In this document: positions 1 through 11,312 of the stretch, one piece after another
Layout of the letters: each line of letters starts with the position of its first letter
Position numbering within the stretch: position 1 is the first letter of the stretch
Assembly (NCBI RefSeq): GCF_013426205.1
Contig: NC_089422.1
Span: forward strand, 3,162,001 to 3,226,000
DNA: 64,000 nucleotides
Source: Metarhizium brunneum
Lineage: Eukaryota > Ascomycota > Sordariomycetes > Hypocreales > Clavicipitaceae
Reading direction: 5' to 3'
The notes under the pieces: generated by a model
What the model was told of the DNA's origin: nothing
The model's input: the letters and a program-made list of their open reading frames with translations, nothing else
Databases searched by the model: none
Made by a program: the position numbers and the translations under genes

Positions 1-1612
1 GACCACTCGTCTGGAAGCTTTCGTCATCCATATCGGCAATGTAGGTTTTGGCATCAATGACTTCAAAAGTCTCTGCGTCTACGTCGTAGACCCGAAAGGA
101 CGGCATGCCGGCTGTGGGCGTTAGCGAGGGGCAGATGTAGGAAATCGCAACGGCATTGTTGTGAGTACGTTCAGTATAATTGGAGTAGCTGATTTCGAAA
201 TGATCAAGGTGGGTATGGCCAAAGAACATGGCCTTTATGGTCTTGGAGTAGCGGTTAACAATCTGATCGAAGTAGTTGGAGCCGTTGGGCAGAGCGTCCG
301 CATCTCCCATGGGCATGTGGCCGATGATGTACACATTCTCGCCGATCACCTCCGCAGCATCGAGTTCCTTGATCAACCATTCAAACTGGCCATTGGGGTC
401 CTTCTCAAGCACTTCTTGGTACAGAATAAAGTTGAGTCGGTAGTACATGTTGGTGTTGAGAGAAATAATTCGAAGATTGCCCTTGGGGTACCTGGTGGAG
501 TAGGCACCAACGGCCCGGGCCTCTACCATGGATGAGTTACCAATCCAACGAGACCACGCCCTGGAAAGGCTGTCATAAACCCATTGAGTTTCGTTTCCTC
601 TGGACACGGGTTCAAAGATGTTTGGTGGGTGAACCTCGTGGTTACCAGTAGTTCCATACACAATATTGAGGTTCTCAGTCATCATCTCATACGAGTGTTG
701 GATGAGGTCTTCGTTATAAGACTTGCTGGTATTCCAAAGACCGTGGTCGACAATGTCGCCAGTGAAGAGAGAAAAAGCAGCCTGTGGAAACTCCCTTTTG
801 ATGAACTCGTACATGCTCTTCTCCAAAGCAATCGGAGAATCACATGCGTGATCGCCAAATGGTCCCGCGGGATTCCTCGTCTTGCCCGGCTTGTCATTCT
901 CAGTGTAGGACCGACAGCATGTGGGTTTGCCACACTTGGTGTTGGATCCCTTCTCATATAAAGGGTCGACATGAATATCCGAGAAATGAACAATCTGGAT
1001 AATGTCCCTGTCTTCGTCTTTGAGGATCTTGTCCTTGGCCCCATGGCAACACTTCTGGGTCGTAAACCCGATATTCCATTCATCGATTTTTGGGGCATCA
1101 CACACTCCGAGAAAACTCATACAGAAATGGATACATGAGTCGGACCCAACTTTCATGGTTCTGATTATGGAAGCAATCGAAGGTGCCTCACGCTCGACAA
1201 CTCCAGTGCAGAATTCCTCGTCGTAGGACTACAAAGTATTAGTTTTGCGCAAAAAAAGTTGTGGTGCAGCTGGTACTGACACTGTTTATTTTGCAGAGCT
1301 TTTTGCCCAAAATGACGAGGGCTGCGTCTCCAGTCTTGACCAAAGCCTTGAGGACTGAGAGAACCCTCTGAATCATCATCGTGTTAGCCCTCCCTACCGG
1401 CCAAAGTCCATGAATAATGTGGGAAATACGGGAACGCCAACCTTGCAGCCGTTGCAAGTCTTCAGTTGACCAGCTAGACTGGTTAAATCTCGAGTCTCGC
1501 GTGCCCATGTCCGTGCCTCCAATGATCGTTGAAGCTTCTCGTGGTCCAACTCTGCAGCTCTCAATCCAAGATTGCACGCCGCCAAGGCCGACAATATGGT
1601 CAAAAGACGCAT
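1..1612 (-). CDS. Acid sphingomyelinase-like secreted phosphodiesterase (3' end outside window)
   Basis: Predicted to hydrolyse sphingomyelin-like phosphodiesters, secreted or in the vacuole. It starts at 1612 with a hydrophobic signal peptide (MRLLTILSALAACNLGLRAA) and then a saposin-B-like region with CNGC and later paired cysteines. Proposed exons are 1612-1442, 1367-1281 and 1228 to beyond base 1; the second donor (GTCAGT) is the least certain. The long third exon carries the metallophosphoesterase signature in order: DIHVD, GDIVDH, GTTGNHE, IIGHMPMG and FFGHTHLDHF, the ligands of the two-metal centre. Saposin plus calcineurin-like phosphoesterase is the known acid sphingomyelinase arrangement. 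The reading frame is still open at base 1, so the C-terminus is missing from the window, not broken. A related phosphodiesterase with another lipid substrate remains possible. Confidence 0.9.
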
Positions 1613-3332
1613 CTTTGTTATTACTTTTGCGTATAAGGCGCAGAAACACACGACCGGCAGCGAAATACAAAGGCCAAGAAAAGAACGGGAGAAGGGAAGT
1701 GGTAGGGTCTCATGCCGGAGCGAGAATCAAAAGCACGAGGAGGATACCAACACATCTGAACGCATTACCCCATGGGACAGTCCCACCGGCTGATTTCGTC
1801 CGGGGCGACATGAAAAGCTCCAAGTTAAAGAGGCTTGGCATCGTGGCCAGGCTCATCCCGAGCTGAGCTAGGAACGCCAGCGTCACCGGAACCTAACTCA
1901 GTACACATTAGCCCACTTACTCAATTTAAGTAGTGGTATGTATAATATAACATATTGGTAGTAGTAAGTACGTGTAATATAACAGAGTAGATTCGATATT
2001 GCGGGGCTAATGAATCATGAAGGGGCCCCCAGAGGGCGATAGAAAGGCAAGATCGTGGTGTTGCGGAGTTGAGGAATCAGGATGCTAGCATGGGTCTGGG
2101 CACATGGCACATGGGTACGCGGGTACAGCACAATGCTTTTATTCTGGTGCACAACGCCCTGTGCATGGTTACTAGAATGCATAATTCGGCTCATGCAATA
2201 GATTGACTTTACATAAAGTATGTTCTTGTTGGTTACCTGCCAGGCACCTGCCAGGCACTGCGGCCATGTGATAAGCCAAATTTCCAAACACGGCTCTCGC
2301 CCTGCTCTGATTCGTCTGCGCCACCAGGAGTGCCAGGGCTTTTGTAACCGAACCACACAACAGACAGCTTCGCTTCGAGAGTGTAGAGCCTCCATGTCGC
2401 TTCTTCCAGCCGAGCGTACGAATCGACCAACCAACGGGGGAGCTGGCCGCTACAAGACCCGCCAAGGCCTCAAGTGCTCCATCTGATTCTGGGGAAGTGT
2501 AGTGGCGTCGGAGACAAATCGACCGGAGTCAGTGGCCAGACGGCTCGATGTTGCCAGGCTGCGATCTTCCAGATATCACACCACTAAACTTTGAAGACAC
2601 GCTAGGCACGCCTGCCTTTAGTACCGGACTTACACCTCACCGTTCATCAATCCATTGGACTGCGTCTATTGGAGCAGACCCTCTTCGCTTCGAACCGAGC
2701 TTACCAGGCAACAAGGCTGGCACCCATTGGCATACGACCGAGCCATTCACATCGAGGTATACCAGACGAGGACCTAGAAGACATGATCTTACCATGCATG
2801 CACGAATGAATCCCATCAACTACGACCACGGGCCAACAGCGAACCGTGGCAGTATCTGTCTATCCGATGGCACTTTTGTGAGGGCGAAGCACACATATAC
2901 CTATTGAAAGTACCAGTTAACCTCAAAGGTATATACTTCGACTAGCCCTCTGTCTTTCCTAGGGGCCATCCTTGGAGCTATAAAATCCGCTTCGAACATG
3001 GCTAGCTTGTTGCCCAGCTAATCCTTCGACTCTGGAGCGCCTTTTCCTGTTTCCCTTCTTTTCACATTCTATCAAACCTCCACGCTACATTGTTTGGCAA
3101 TCATTCATGCCATTGCCTATACCATGGGTCGTTTTAAGGCGCCTTCTCACTTCACCTTCCGTCCACACGAGTGCCAAGCGTCTCCATGAGTGGCATATCA
3201 GCTTCATTGAAGATATCACGAGCACATGTGAGGCACATGTGTAATACCCAATGTTGACATTTGCCCACAGTGGCTTCTCAGGCATCGCCAAACTCATCAT
3301 GTCGGACACCACCGCACTCGTTCCATATCCCA
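1613..3332. other. Intergenic: sphingomyelinase upstream region and regulator downstream region
   Basis: No gene is supported here. Several open frames of 60-140 codons overlap each other on both strands but lack domains, signal peptides and consistent splice sites. Bases 1900-2000 are AT-rich. I see no repeat or RNA gene. Confidence 0.6.
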
Positions 3333-5114
3333 TCAGTCCAGCTCTTCTTGTACCCAACCACAGTGCAGTTCATAGCCCACATTCAGATAAGCCACTTCTG
3401 GACCAGCATGGACCGCTACTCGACGCACTCGAGCTAGGCCGTCGATGTCGGTGCTCGACTTGACGATAAACTCGCCTTCCTCGAGGGCAATGACTCTCTT
3501 AGCAACCTTGGCCGCCATCTTGCTATTCCATATGCCTTCTTGAATGTGGTTGGTCTCCATGATGTCTATCGCCCGTCGTCGCACTTCCGGGTCTCGGCAT
3601 TTGGAACTTAAAAAGAACAGTGCTGGCAGTATGCCAACTTCCATATAAAATTGCGGTTGGTTATCGGCTGGTACATCTGCAGCATCAAGCCCGCCCGCCT
3701 CTGTTGCAAATTCGACCATTTCGCGGAACTGATCTGTCCACAAATCCCACATCGATGGATCTTCACGGTCGGGTTGATTCAATGCCGCGATATTGATATA
3801 CAAGTATCGTCTGTGTAGTTCTAACAGTGCAAGCGCCCGCTTGTCCGTTGAGTTCAGGCTGTTCCGGTCAACGGCCCTGCGAAACTCATCAAACGCCTCC
3901 GTCCAAGCGTCGAATCGGATGCCCAAAGCCTTGGATTGCGCCATCGTCATATCGCGTCTGTATTGCAAGGCAAGCTTGAGCAAAGAATCCCGCGCCTCTT
4001 GAATTGACGACAGTGTTGGCTTAGGTGTCATAGTTACCATGCGAAGCTTTAGCATGGGCGAAATGATGTCGGCAAGCTTGTGATCAATATCACCACCGAT
4101 AGCCTCAGCCCGAGTTAGTCAGTTATAATACGCGTTTAGGGCCTAGAGCTTACTCACGAGAAAGACTTGAGTCGATATACGAGCAAAAAAAGCCTCCACA
4201 AGCCTAATAATGGGCTCAATAGATATTCCCGTAGCGCCGCCAACGTATCCGCCTTTTCTGACCTGCTTCATAGCCCCCTCGATCATTCTGCAGCCGTATT
4301 TGAAGAGATACATGGCATTACTTATATTCCTCCGGAGAATCTAGTAGCATGTCAGTCTTGCGACCTTCTTGTTGCCAGCCGACTTGCGATTCTTACCTCA
4401 ATGCAGATAAATATCGTGCAAGAAACGAGTTGAATATGGAGATATGACGGTCGGTCAGCCCCGGATTTAACAAGCTCGGTAATCGCCAAATTGTATTGAC
4501 GCAGGCCATATGGCGTTTCACCGCCCACATCATGGCTCCAGTACCGCTCATGATATGATGACAATGCAACCAAAGCATGTCGGATGCAGGTGTTAGAATG
4601 GGCCAGTTGGAGGACTCGGCTACTCCACAAGTCGTCTGGTGCGAATGTTCCGAATTGTACAGCAGTGCGCTCTACGAAAAACCGCAATGCCCGGACTTCT
4701 TGGGTTGTGCCGGATGAAGAAGCAATGCGAGTCAGAGTCAGAGACGGTGTGGTGACGCCCGTCGCCGGAGGACCATCATATCCGTCGCAGATGCGGCCAG
4801 TCTTGCAGCCTATAGAAGACTGTCAGCTTGCCATCTTGTCTCAAAATCGGCCTATGGGGGTTACCTCACATCTTTCACACGCGGGGCGTCCCTCGTCGCA
4901 CTTGATCCTGCGAACTAAGCTCAGATGTCAGCATTCCTCTTCACGCGATAAGAAAGGAGAGAGCACTATGCAGACTTCTATTGGACACTTGAATTAGAAT
5001 GAGGCTCTTGGACGAGCAGCGGAACAGACATTAGACTAACTTGCATGTTTTGCAGCCAGTTCGTACTTTGGGGGCCATTGCCCTCTGGCGTTCGCCTGGT
5101 TTGACTCGAGGCAT
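3333..5114 (-). CDS. Zn(II)2Cys6 fungal transcription factor
   Basis: A nuclear DNA-binding regulator. It begins at 5114 (MPRVKPGERQ) and reaches the zinc cluster at once: KVRTGCKTCK in exon 1, RRIKCDEGRPACER in exon 2 and CKTGRICDGY in exon 3, the usual C6 layout with introns inside the cluster. The rest, about 430 residues, has the helical middle region typical of these proteins (for example SNTCIRHALVALSSYHERYW). Proposed exons are 5114-5041, about 4919-4870, 4809-4397, 4340-4158 and 4103-3333, giving about 496 residues. Every junction keeps phase except the first: the only in-frame acceptor I find leaves seven residues instead of six between the second and third cysteines. The target genes are unknown; the nearest are the sphingomyelinase and the P450. 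Confidence 0.85.
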
Positions 5115-7322
5115 CCTCAGCAGGGGGCTTGTGTCATCGAGACACTTTCAGATACATGTACACTTTCGTTGCAATAAATGGCTTATTTTGTCGATATTTG
5201 CGCGATCTACACATGGCAACCGTGTACTGGTTTTGCGCAACGGGTGTGCCATGGACCATGAGGACGACGTAAATTTCAGGACGTATCTCGTAGAGTGAAG
5301 TGGTCAAACTCTACTCCACAAGTTTATGGTAGAATTTCCCCACAGAAAGGACAACTTCAGATTGGGGAAGCAGTCTGAAGCACCCTGGTGAACCTCCACT
5401 TCACATGCCGAACGACGGCACTCTCCGATAATGCAGTGCTTTGAGTTCTGCTCTGAGCTGCTCCAAAGCCCCATAACAAGGCAGTTGTGCTGTGAGGCAG
5501 GATCAATAAATTTGTCCATCTTATGGGATTGGGTCGTTATAGACCGTGACGATTCATTTCCTTGGCGTTGGCCAACCCTGGGCATTTGTGTTGTACTGTA
5601 CACATTGGTTGCTAATAAGGCCGCCATGTCAATCTTTGCCAGTGGAAGCAGAAATTGCCGCTTCTAGCCTGCGTCAGAAATATTCCCTGTCGGGCCAGCA
5701 AGCACGCGCCATTCTGGAGCAATGCTGTTCCTCGTCGACAAATACTGACTTGGGCATGGGATCAGGGATTGCGAAGTCCAATATCCAGCTGTATGATGCA
5801 CCTACCAGTCCCCAAGGCTCATACCGGATTGCTGCTCGTCGTCCGTCGACGGATGGACATGTATATTCCGCGTAAAGACGCTGTGGATTGAGGCGTGTTT
5901 GAAAATCCCAAGGGGCTTGTTTATCCCGTATGTCGTACCAGTATGGCCACTTCCGATCTGTGGCGAGCGTGAATATCACTCGTGGTTGAGTCGACAGATA
6001 TTTTCCCCGAGTATATTGAAGTATAAGCATTTTGATACAGATGCCTCCAGATTACAGTTAGACTCAAATGAAATAGCAGAGGACACTTGAACCCTGATTG
6101 CGTTGGCGGAGCTTCTGAAAGTCGACCAGATTTTGCCAGAAAGGTGGACGGAGCGTTCCTGTGTGCACCATGCTTTGGTTTCTCTTCACAATAAGTGGAC
6201 AGCCGAGTGTGCGACCAGAGGACAGCTACTCCAAGGCCGCCGCATATGGAGAGAGGCGGTGTGTGAAGCTATTCAACAGACCGCAGTGTCTTGCTACATT
6301 TGATGCCCTGCAAACTTTGAACTTTGAGGAGGAAGGAGCGACACCTGTTGGTCCCATCAACACAATTCTCAAGGCATTAGTCAGCGTCAAGGCAACATTC
6401 ACCGTTGGCTCACTGAAGCTACAAAAACGGATTCTCTTCTCCGCATCCCAGGGCTGACAACCAGTTGACCGGGGATTTGCAGCGAACCGAACCGATTCAT
6501 CTGCCGCGCGTCTGCCATCGGAAGTAGCCTCTGCAAGATGCACGAGCACAGCAAAATACGAAATGGTAGGCTGCAAGCTGCTGTTGACGGCTAGGCGCAT
6601 GCCGCACAGTGGATTCCAGCGCCCCCAAATGTTGGAACTTGGGGACCCATTGAGACGAAGGCCGACCGTCGACGTTACTACCCTAGGTATCAAACCGTCC
6701 GGTCCCGTTGAGCGGACTCTTCGATCCAGGGGTACCGCGAAGTGCCGCTGATGGACTCCGACTCGTGAGCTCCCTACGCCATCGGATCAAGGCAGGACCT
6801 GTGTCGTCATTGGTGCGCGAGATGCGGTAGACATCGACGGAAGTGGCCTGCCGATATCTATTCCCGAGCAGCCCACCCTTTCTGACGTTCCGTCTGGCCA
6901 GTCCGCATCAGCTGCATTCCCCGCGATGTCGAGAACGCTCCGTGTGGGGTTGATCAACAGCCACTTACACACAATGGATTGCAATTTGAAGACGGAAATG
7001 AATGTTGCCTGCCAGGTTAGGCCTATGGCTGAGACATGGATTTTTACCAGCAGACTCTGTCCACGTCTTGTAGCCATAGAAAAACCCGAGAAAGCGGGCC
7101 GGGAGAGAGTTGAAGCCTGCGGGGTCGGAACTTCGCCCAAATCAAGCCAGTGGCCACATCTGCCAGTATATATATATATGGCGTCAGGTTGGTGCTTTAG
7201 CTAGTGGTCGAGGCACATCTCAAGCCACAGCCAGCTTTCTAAATATTTCTGTGCCAAAACTGCACCATTGTGAGCCAAACCTGGCGTCTTTTAAAACCTG
7301 GAAGCTGATCGTCAACTTTGGC
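5115..7322. other. Intergenic with unresolved open frames
   Basis: This holds the upstream regions of the regulator and of the P450. Open frames at 5674-6030 (minus), 6226-6693 (minus) and 6103-6457 (plus, two frames) have no recognisable domain or paired splice sites. The plus-strand frames contain a stretch (CVHHALVSLHNKW) faintly like the middle region of C6 regulators, so a decayed regulator is conceivable, but the match is too weak to call. Confidence 0.4.
7167..7179 (+). promoter_or_regulatory. TATA-like run upstream of the P450 gene
   Basis: A 13-base alternating T/A run lies about 145 bases before the proposed P450 start at 7323. Position and composition fit a TATA element or 5' untranslated region; no transcription start can be read directly. 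Confidence 0.4.
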
Positions 7323-8941
7323 ATGGCGCTGACAGAGTACGTGTTCTCGCCATCGGCCGCGCTGGCTATTGTTGGCTTGATATTGTCATCTTACATTTTC
7401 GACTACTTTGTGACGAATGGAAAGCTGCGCGGGATCCCAGCGCCGTTCGGCGCGCAGTTTTCGAATTTATGGCTATTGATGGTTTGCCGACGAGGAGATC
7501 GATTCAAGACCGTCGACGAGTACCATGCGAAGCTGGGCAAAGTAGTGCGCATACAACCGAACCATGTTAGTATCGCAGACGATGCAGCGATTCCTACCAT
7601 CTATGGTCACGGTAATGGATTTTTGAAATCGTAAGCAAAATCTGGAGTCTCTATGGAACAGATCACACCAGAGTCGCCAGACCACGTGGGCTAACGCTGA
7701 TGATTAGCGAGTTTTATGATGCTTTTGTGTCCATTCGCCGTGGCCTGTTCAACACACGAGTCAGGCACGAACACACCCGAAAGCGAAAGATGGTCTCTCA
7801 CACCTTCTCTACCAAGTCTGTGGTTCAATTTGAGCCGTATATTCATGAGAACTTGGACTTGTTTGTGCGACAGCTTGACAAGCTGGTTGAGCAAAGCTCC
7901 CACAGGACACAGGGTGGGAAGCCGGAAGCACACCTTGATGCACTATTGTGGTTCAACTTTCTCGCTTTCGATGTTATCGGTGACTTGGCATTTGGCGCGC
8001 CGTTTGGAATGCTTGAAAAAGGGGCAGACGTCGCCGAGATTAAGTCATCGCCAGATAGCCCACCGATCTATGCCCCGGCTATCGAGATTCTGAACCGAAG
8101 AGGGGAAGTGAGCGCAACGCTGGGTTGCTATCCGCAACTCAAACCATACGCATCCATGCTTCCTGACCCGTTCTTCAGCCAGGGTCTGAAAGCTGTACAG
8201 AATCTCGCTGGGATTGCTATTGCTCGAGTCGAAAGCCGAGTTGAGAATCCTCCAGACGTGGACCGTAAGGATTTGCTTGCCCGGCTCATGGAAGGCAAAG
8301 ACGACAATGGGCAACCTCTTGGTCGTGAAGAGTTGACTGCCGAAGCACTGACACAGCTGATTGCCGGAAGTGACACGACATCCAATTCCTCCTGCGCTCT
8401 TATGAACTACCTGATCCGCGACCCGCGTGTTTTACAGAAACTTCAAGCTGAGCTCGACGCCTCGATCCCCAAACATGTCGATGTTCCAACATATGACATG
8501 GTTCGTGATCTTCAGTATCTTGGATGGGTTATCGACGAAGCCTTGCGTCACCACAGTACGTCTGGCATTGGACTGCCGCGTCAAATTCCACCCGAGTCCC
8601 CCGGTGTTGTCATCCAGGGATATTTCTTCCCCAGTGGTACCGTTCTTAGCGTGCCCACCTACACCGTGCATCACTCCAAGGACATCTGGGGAGAAGATGC
8701 GGACGAGTATAAGCCTGAGAGATGGGAGAATGTCACAACCAGGCAAAAGAACGCCTTTATTCCTTTCAGCCACGGGCCGAGGTCTTGCGTGGGACGAAAC
8801 GTGGCAGAGATGGAGATGAAGCTGATTTTGGCCACTTGGGCAAGACGCTACACGGTTACTCTCCGACAGGGACCAATGGAAACCAGAGAAGGATTTCTGA
8901 GGAAGCCTCTGGGCTTGGAGGTGGGCCTATCACGAAGGTAG
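7323..8941 (+). CDS. CYP53-type cytochrome P450, benzoate 4-monooxygenase
   Basis: Predicted to para-hydroxylate benzoate to 4-hydroxybenzoate at the endoplasmic reticulum with NADPH-P450 reductase, the entry to the protocatechuate branch of beta-ketoadipate breakdown and a way to detoxify plant phenolics. Two exons, 7323-7630 and 7708-8941, give 513 residues. The N-terminus has one membrane anchor (PSAALAIVGLILSSYIFDYF). Visible motifs are the I-helix AGSDTTSN, the K-helix DEALR, PERW, and the heme loop FSHGPRSCVGR with ligand Cys463. The segments VRIQPNHVSIAD, YGHGNGFLKS, RRGEVSATLGCYPQLKP and GPMETREGFLRKPLGL are, from memory of the family, characteristic of CYP53. Length is normal and nothing looks broken. 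The M81 protein gene ends about 200 bases downstream on the opposite strand. Confidence 0.92.
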
Positions 8942-9140
8942 TATCAATGTATTTTACTTTTTGTCAAGAAATTGGAAGGAACTTGAATGCTCAATTTCCG
9001 AGAATTGTATATGGTATTGGGTAGCGGAGTCTGTAAGAGCAGCCGGTAAGGGGTTACATGATATGCAAATGAAATCTATGCTTGAAACTGCAGCGACATG
9101 GTCAAATTTCTACCTCGGTATTTGCTCAACCGCTTAAAAT

Positions 9141-10673
9141 CTACTCATCAGGCCCCTCCAAAGGCTCGTTAGAAGCTGGTATCCATCTTGCTTCCAAGTC
9201 GGGGTCCTTCTCAAACGCCTTGTCAAACGGCCACATGGGCCTCCGGATGCTATGATGACCCAGCCTCTCCAGATCCTGATCGACGCCACCAGGAGTCAAG
9301 GCCAGCATCCAGCCTTTGGCCATGTCATATAGCTCTGGCTCCAGATACCCAATCTTGACAATCACCACATCTGCCGCCCTCGGCCTGAGGCCCAACTCGG
9401 TAAAGTCTCGTTCCTTGTGATACGGCTTCCGCAACTTGGTAAGAATAGCATAGACGGAGCCCACCTGCAGCACAACTTCGGTCTCGGCATCCCGGTCCCC
9501 ATGCTTGACGGCGCAGACTCTGCCGGTCATTGTGAGCGGCGGCGCGTGGATGCTGTCGACCTCGCCGCCGGCCGTGACCGTGACTGTCGCGCCGACGCCC
9601 GCCTCTGCCGCGGCGGCCACGGCCTCTGGCCCCGGCACGCTCGCGTATATGACGGTATACCCGGAGCCGGCGTCCTGGAACTCGGGGCGCTCCAGCAGCC
9701 GGGTCAAGCCCCAGGTTACGTCCCCGGAGCCCCCGGCCGTGGGGTTGTCTCCCGAATCCGAAATGAAATACGGCCTCTGCGAGGGTGGAGATGCGACTGC
9801 CGCATCGAGGCACTCTGCGTAGGACCCTGTGGGCGCGACGAATTCAAAAGCAGCGCGGGCGTCCCAGAATAGTCTCGCCAGCCGCTCTGCTCCCCTGGCC
9901 ACGGTGTGCTTGTCCCAGCCTGTGACCATGACGACGGCACGATTCCGCGGCTCATCTGCCCAGGCGTACCCGACCCATATCGCTGCGTCGACGACGCCCT
10001 CGGTTGCTTCTACCTCTGGAACGGCGGCGTAGATGTGCTTTGCGGGTTCTGTCCGCGTGGAGGTTTGCTCCCCGGGCAGGAGGACGGGAATGGGAACCCA
10101 GGCCTTGAGCGGCCGCGCACCGGGAGGTTTCGACTTCAAGACGCCGACTAGGTTCCTACACGCGCGCTCCTTTGTCTCCATGGCGTCTTCGTGGGGGGCC
10201 ATCCGGTAGCAGGTGATGAGGTCGCACATGTGGGCGAGGTCCCGGGACACGTTCCCATGGAGGTCCATTGACGCCGAGACGATGACGTGGGCGCCGGTGA
10301 CGCGGCGAATCCGGCGGAGGAGCTCGGCTTCGCTGTCGTCGATGCCTTCTACCACCATGGCGCCGTGGATGTCGAGCCACAGCCCGTCGAGTTTGTGGAG
10401 GGCAGCAATGTCCCGGAGCCGGTGGAGGATCTCGGCGGCCAGTGTTTCGAAGGCGTCGCGGGTTACGACACCGCCGGGGAGGGCGTGGCCGATGAGGGCG
10501 CCTTTCCATTCTGCATCTTGGCCGAGTGGCTGGTCGGCGTGGAGGAACTGGTACCGTTGGATGATTTCGTCGCCTCGTTTGGGGTGAAATGCGGGGGCGA
10601 GAGTCCGTGATGGGGTGAAGGTTGATGTTTCGCAGGCGAGGCCGGCGATGGCGATGATGGGACGACGGACCAT
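9141..10673 (-). CDS. M81 family (MlrC-like) metallopeptidase
   Basis: A 510-residue single-exon protein related to MlrC, the bacterial enzyme that acts on linearised microcystin; the substrate of fungal members is unknown. The start at 10673 (MVRRPIIAIAGLACETSTF) is preferred over an upstream in-frame ATG because the family begins with this strand and its ETSTF motif. The N-terminal domain (about residues 5-300) has WLDIHGAMV and SMDLHGNVS, with acidic and histidine residues suited to zinc binding, and YRMAPHEDAMET. The C-terminal MlrC_C-like domain follows (ISDSGDNPTAGGSGD). No signal peptide is seen, so it is probably cytosolic. The coding region is GC-rich, which creates long antisense open frames that are not genes. 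It may cleave a small peptide or amide. Confidence 0.85.
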   Translation of the reverse strand: MVRRPIIAIAGLACETSTFTPSRTLAPAFHPKRGDEIIQRYQFLHADQPLGQDAEWKGALIGHALPGGVVTRDAFETLAAEILHRLRDIAALHKLDGLWLDIHGAMVVEGIDDSEAELLRRIRRVTGAHVIVSASMDLHGNVSRDLAHMCDLITCYRMAPHEDAMETKERACRNLVGVLKSKPPGARPLKAWVPIPVLLPGEQTSTRTEPAKHIYAAVPEVEATEGVVDAAIWVGYAWADEPRNRAVVMVTGWDKHTVARGAERLARLFWDARAAFEFVAPTGSYAECLDAAVASPPSQRPYFISDSGDNPTAGGSGDVTWGLTRLLERPEFQDAGSGYTVIYASVPGPEAVAAAAEAGVGATVTVTAGGEVDSIHAPPLTMTGRVCAVKHGDRDAETEVVLQVGSVYAILTKLRKPYHKERDFTELGLRPRAADVVIVKIGYLEPELYDMAKGWMLALTPGGVDQDLERLGHHSIRRPMWPFDKAFEKDPDLEARWIPASNEPLEGPDE

Positions 10674-11312
10674 GGCTATTGAGGTTGGCTTTGGCTGACA
10701 CGGCTGGGGTGATGACCTAGTTTTGGGAACTTGTAGCCTGAGAATGAGATGCTGCGTTGGCGAGAATCCTCCGCCCAAAATATCCCGCCCAACACGTAGA
10801 GTCATAGACTCTACTGTCGTCTCGGTAAGCCAAGTTCATGTTTGTCTTTTTCTAATACCCCGACGCCACATGCAAGCCTGGCGTAGAAGCGTTGCGGACC
10901 ATCACCATCTTTTGAAGAGCCGTGGGTTGTACGGAACCATCTGCGAGGGGAAGGTGACGGTGAGACATGCCGCCAGTCCCAATAAGCATCCTTTGGTTAT
11001 CTGGTCCCGCGTTTCGCTACGTATCGTGGTTTTAATTTCCCGTCTTCTGAGTTGCCGTTGCTGGCACATTCCAGCTGCTATCAGGGTTACATTTGCTAGC
11101 CGTGCTGCAGTGTCGTGGATAAACCCCATGACGCCTCCATTCCCTGCCCACCCGAGTCGACTTGGACGAGTTCAAGATGGAGATGGAACGCCTAACGAAG
11201 CTGATTCTCGAATGATGCTTGGCTATGTCTTGAGTCTCGACGGGGACCAACCAGACGTAGGCTCATCTTGTCCCTGCCGCAATTGCAAGGCACAAACCGT
11301 CGTCAGCTTGCC
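10674..11312. other. Intergenic: divergent region between the M81 gene and SP transporter 1
   Basis: Both neighbours are transcribed outward from here, so it should contain both promoters. An extra short first exon of the transporter could lie near 11129-11215, but no good donor and acceptor pair supports it. No repeat seen. Confidence 0.5.

Noticed and set aside
5674..6030. 118-codon minus-strand open frame
   Set aside because: Protein-like composition but no start context, splice partners or recognisable domain.
6103..6457. Possible remnant of a C6 regulator on the plus strand
   Set aside because: Weak resemblance over about a dozen residues and split over two frames; no zinc cluster found nearby.
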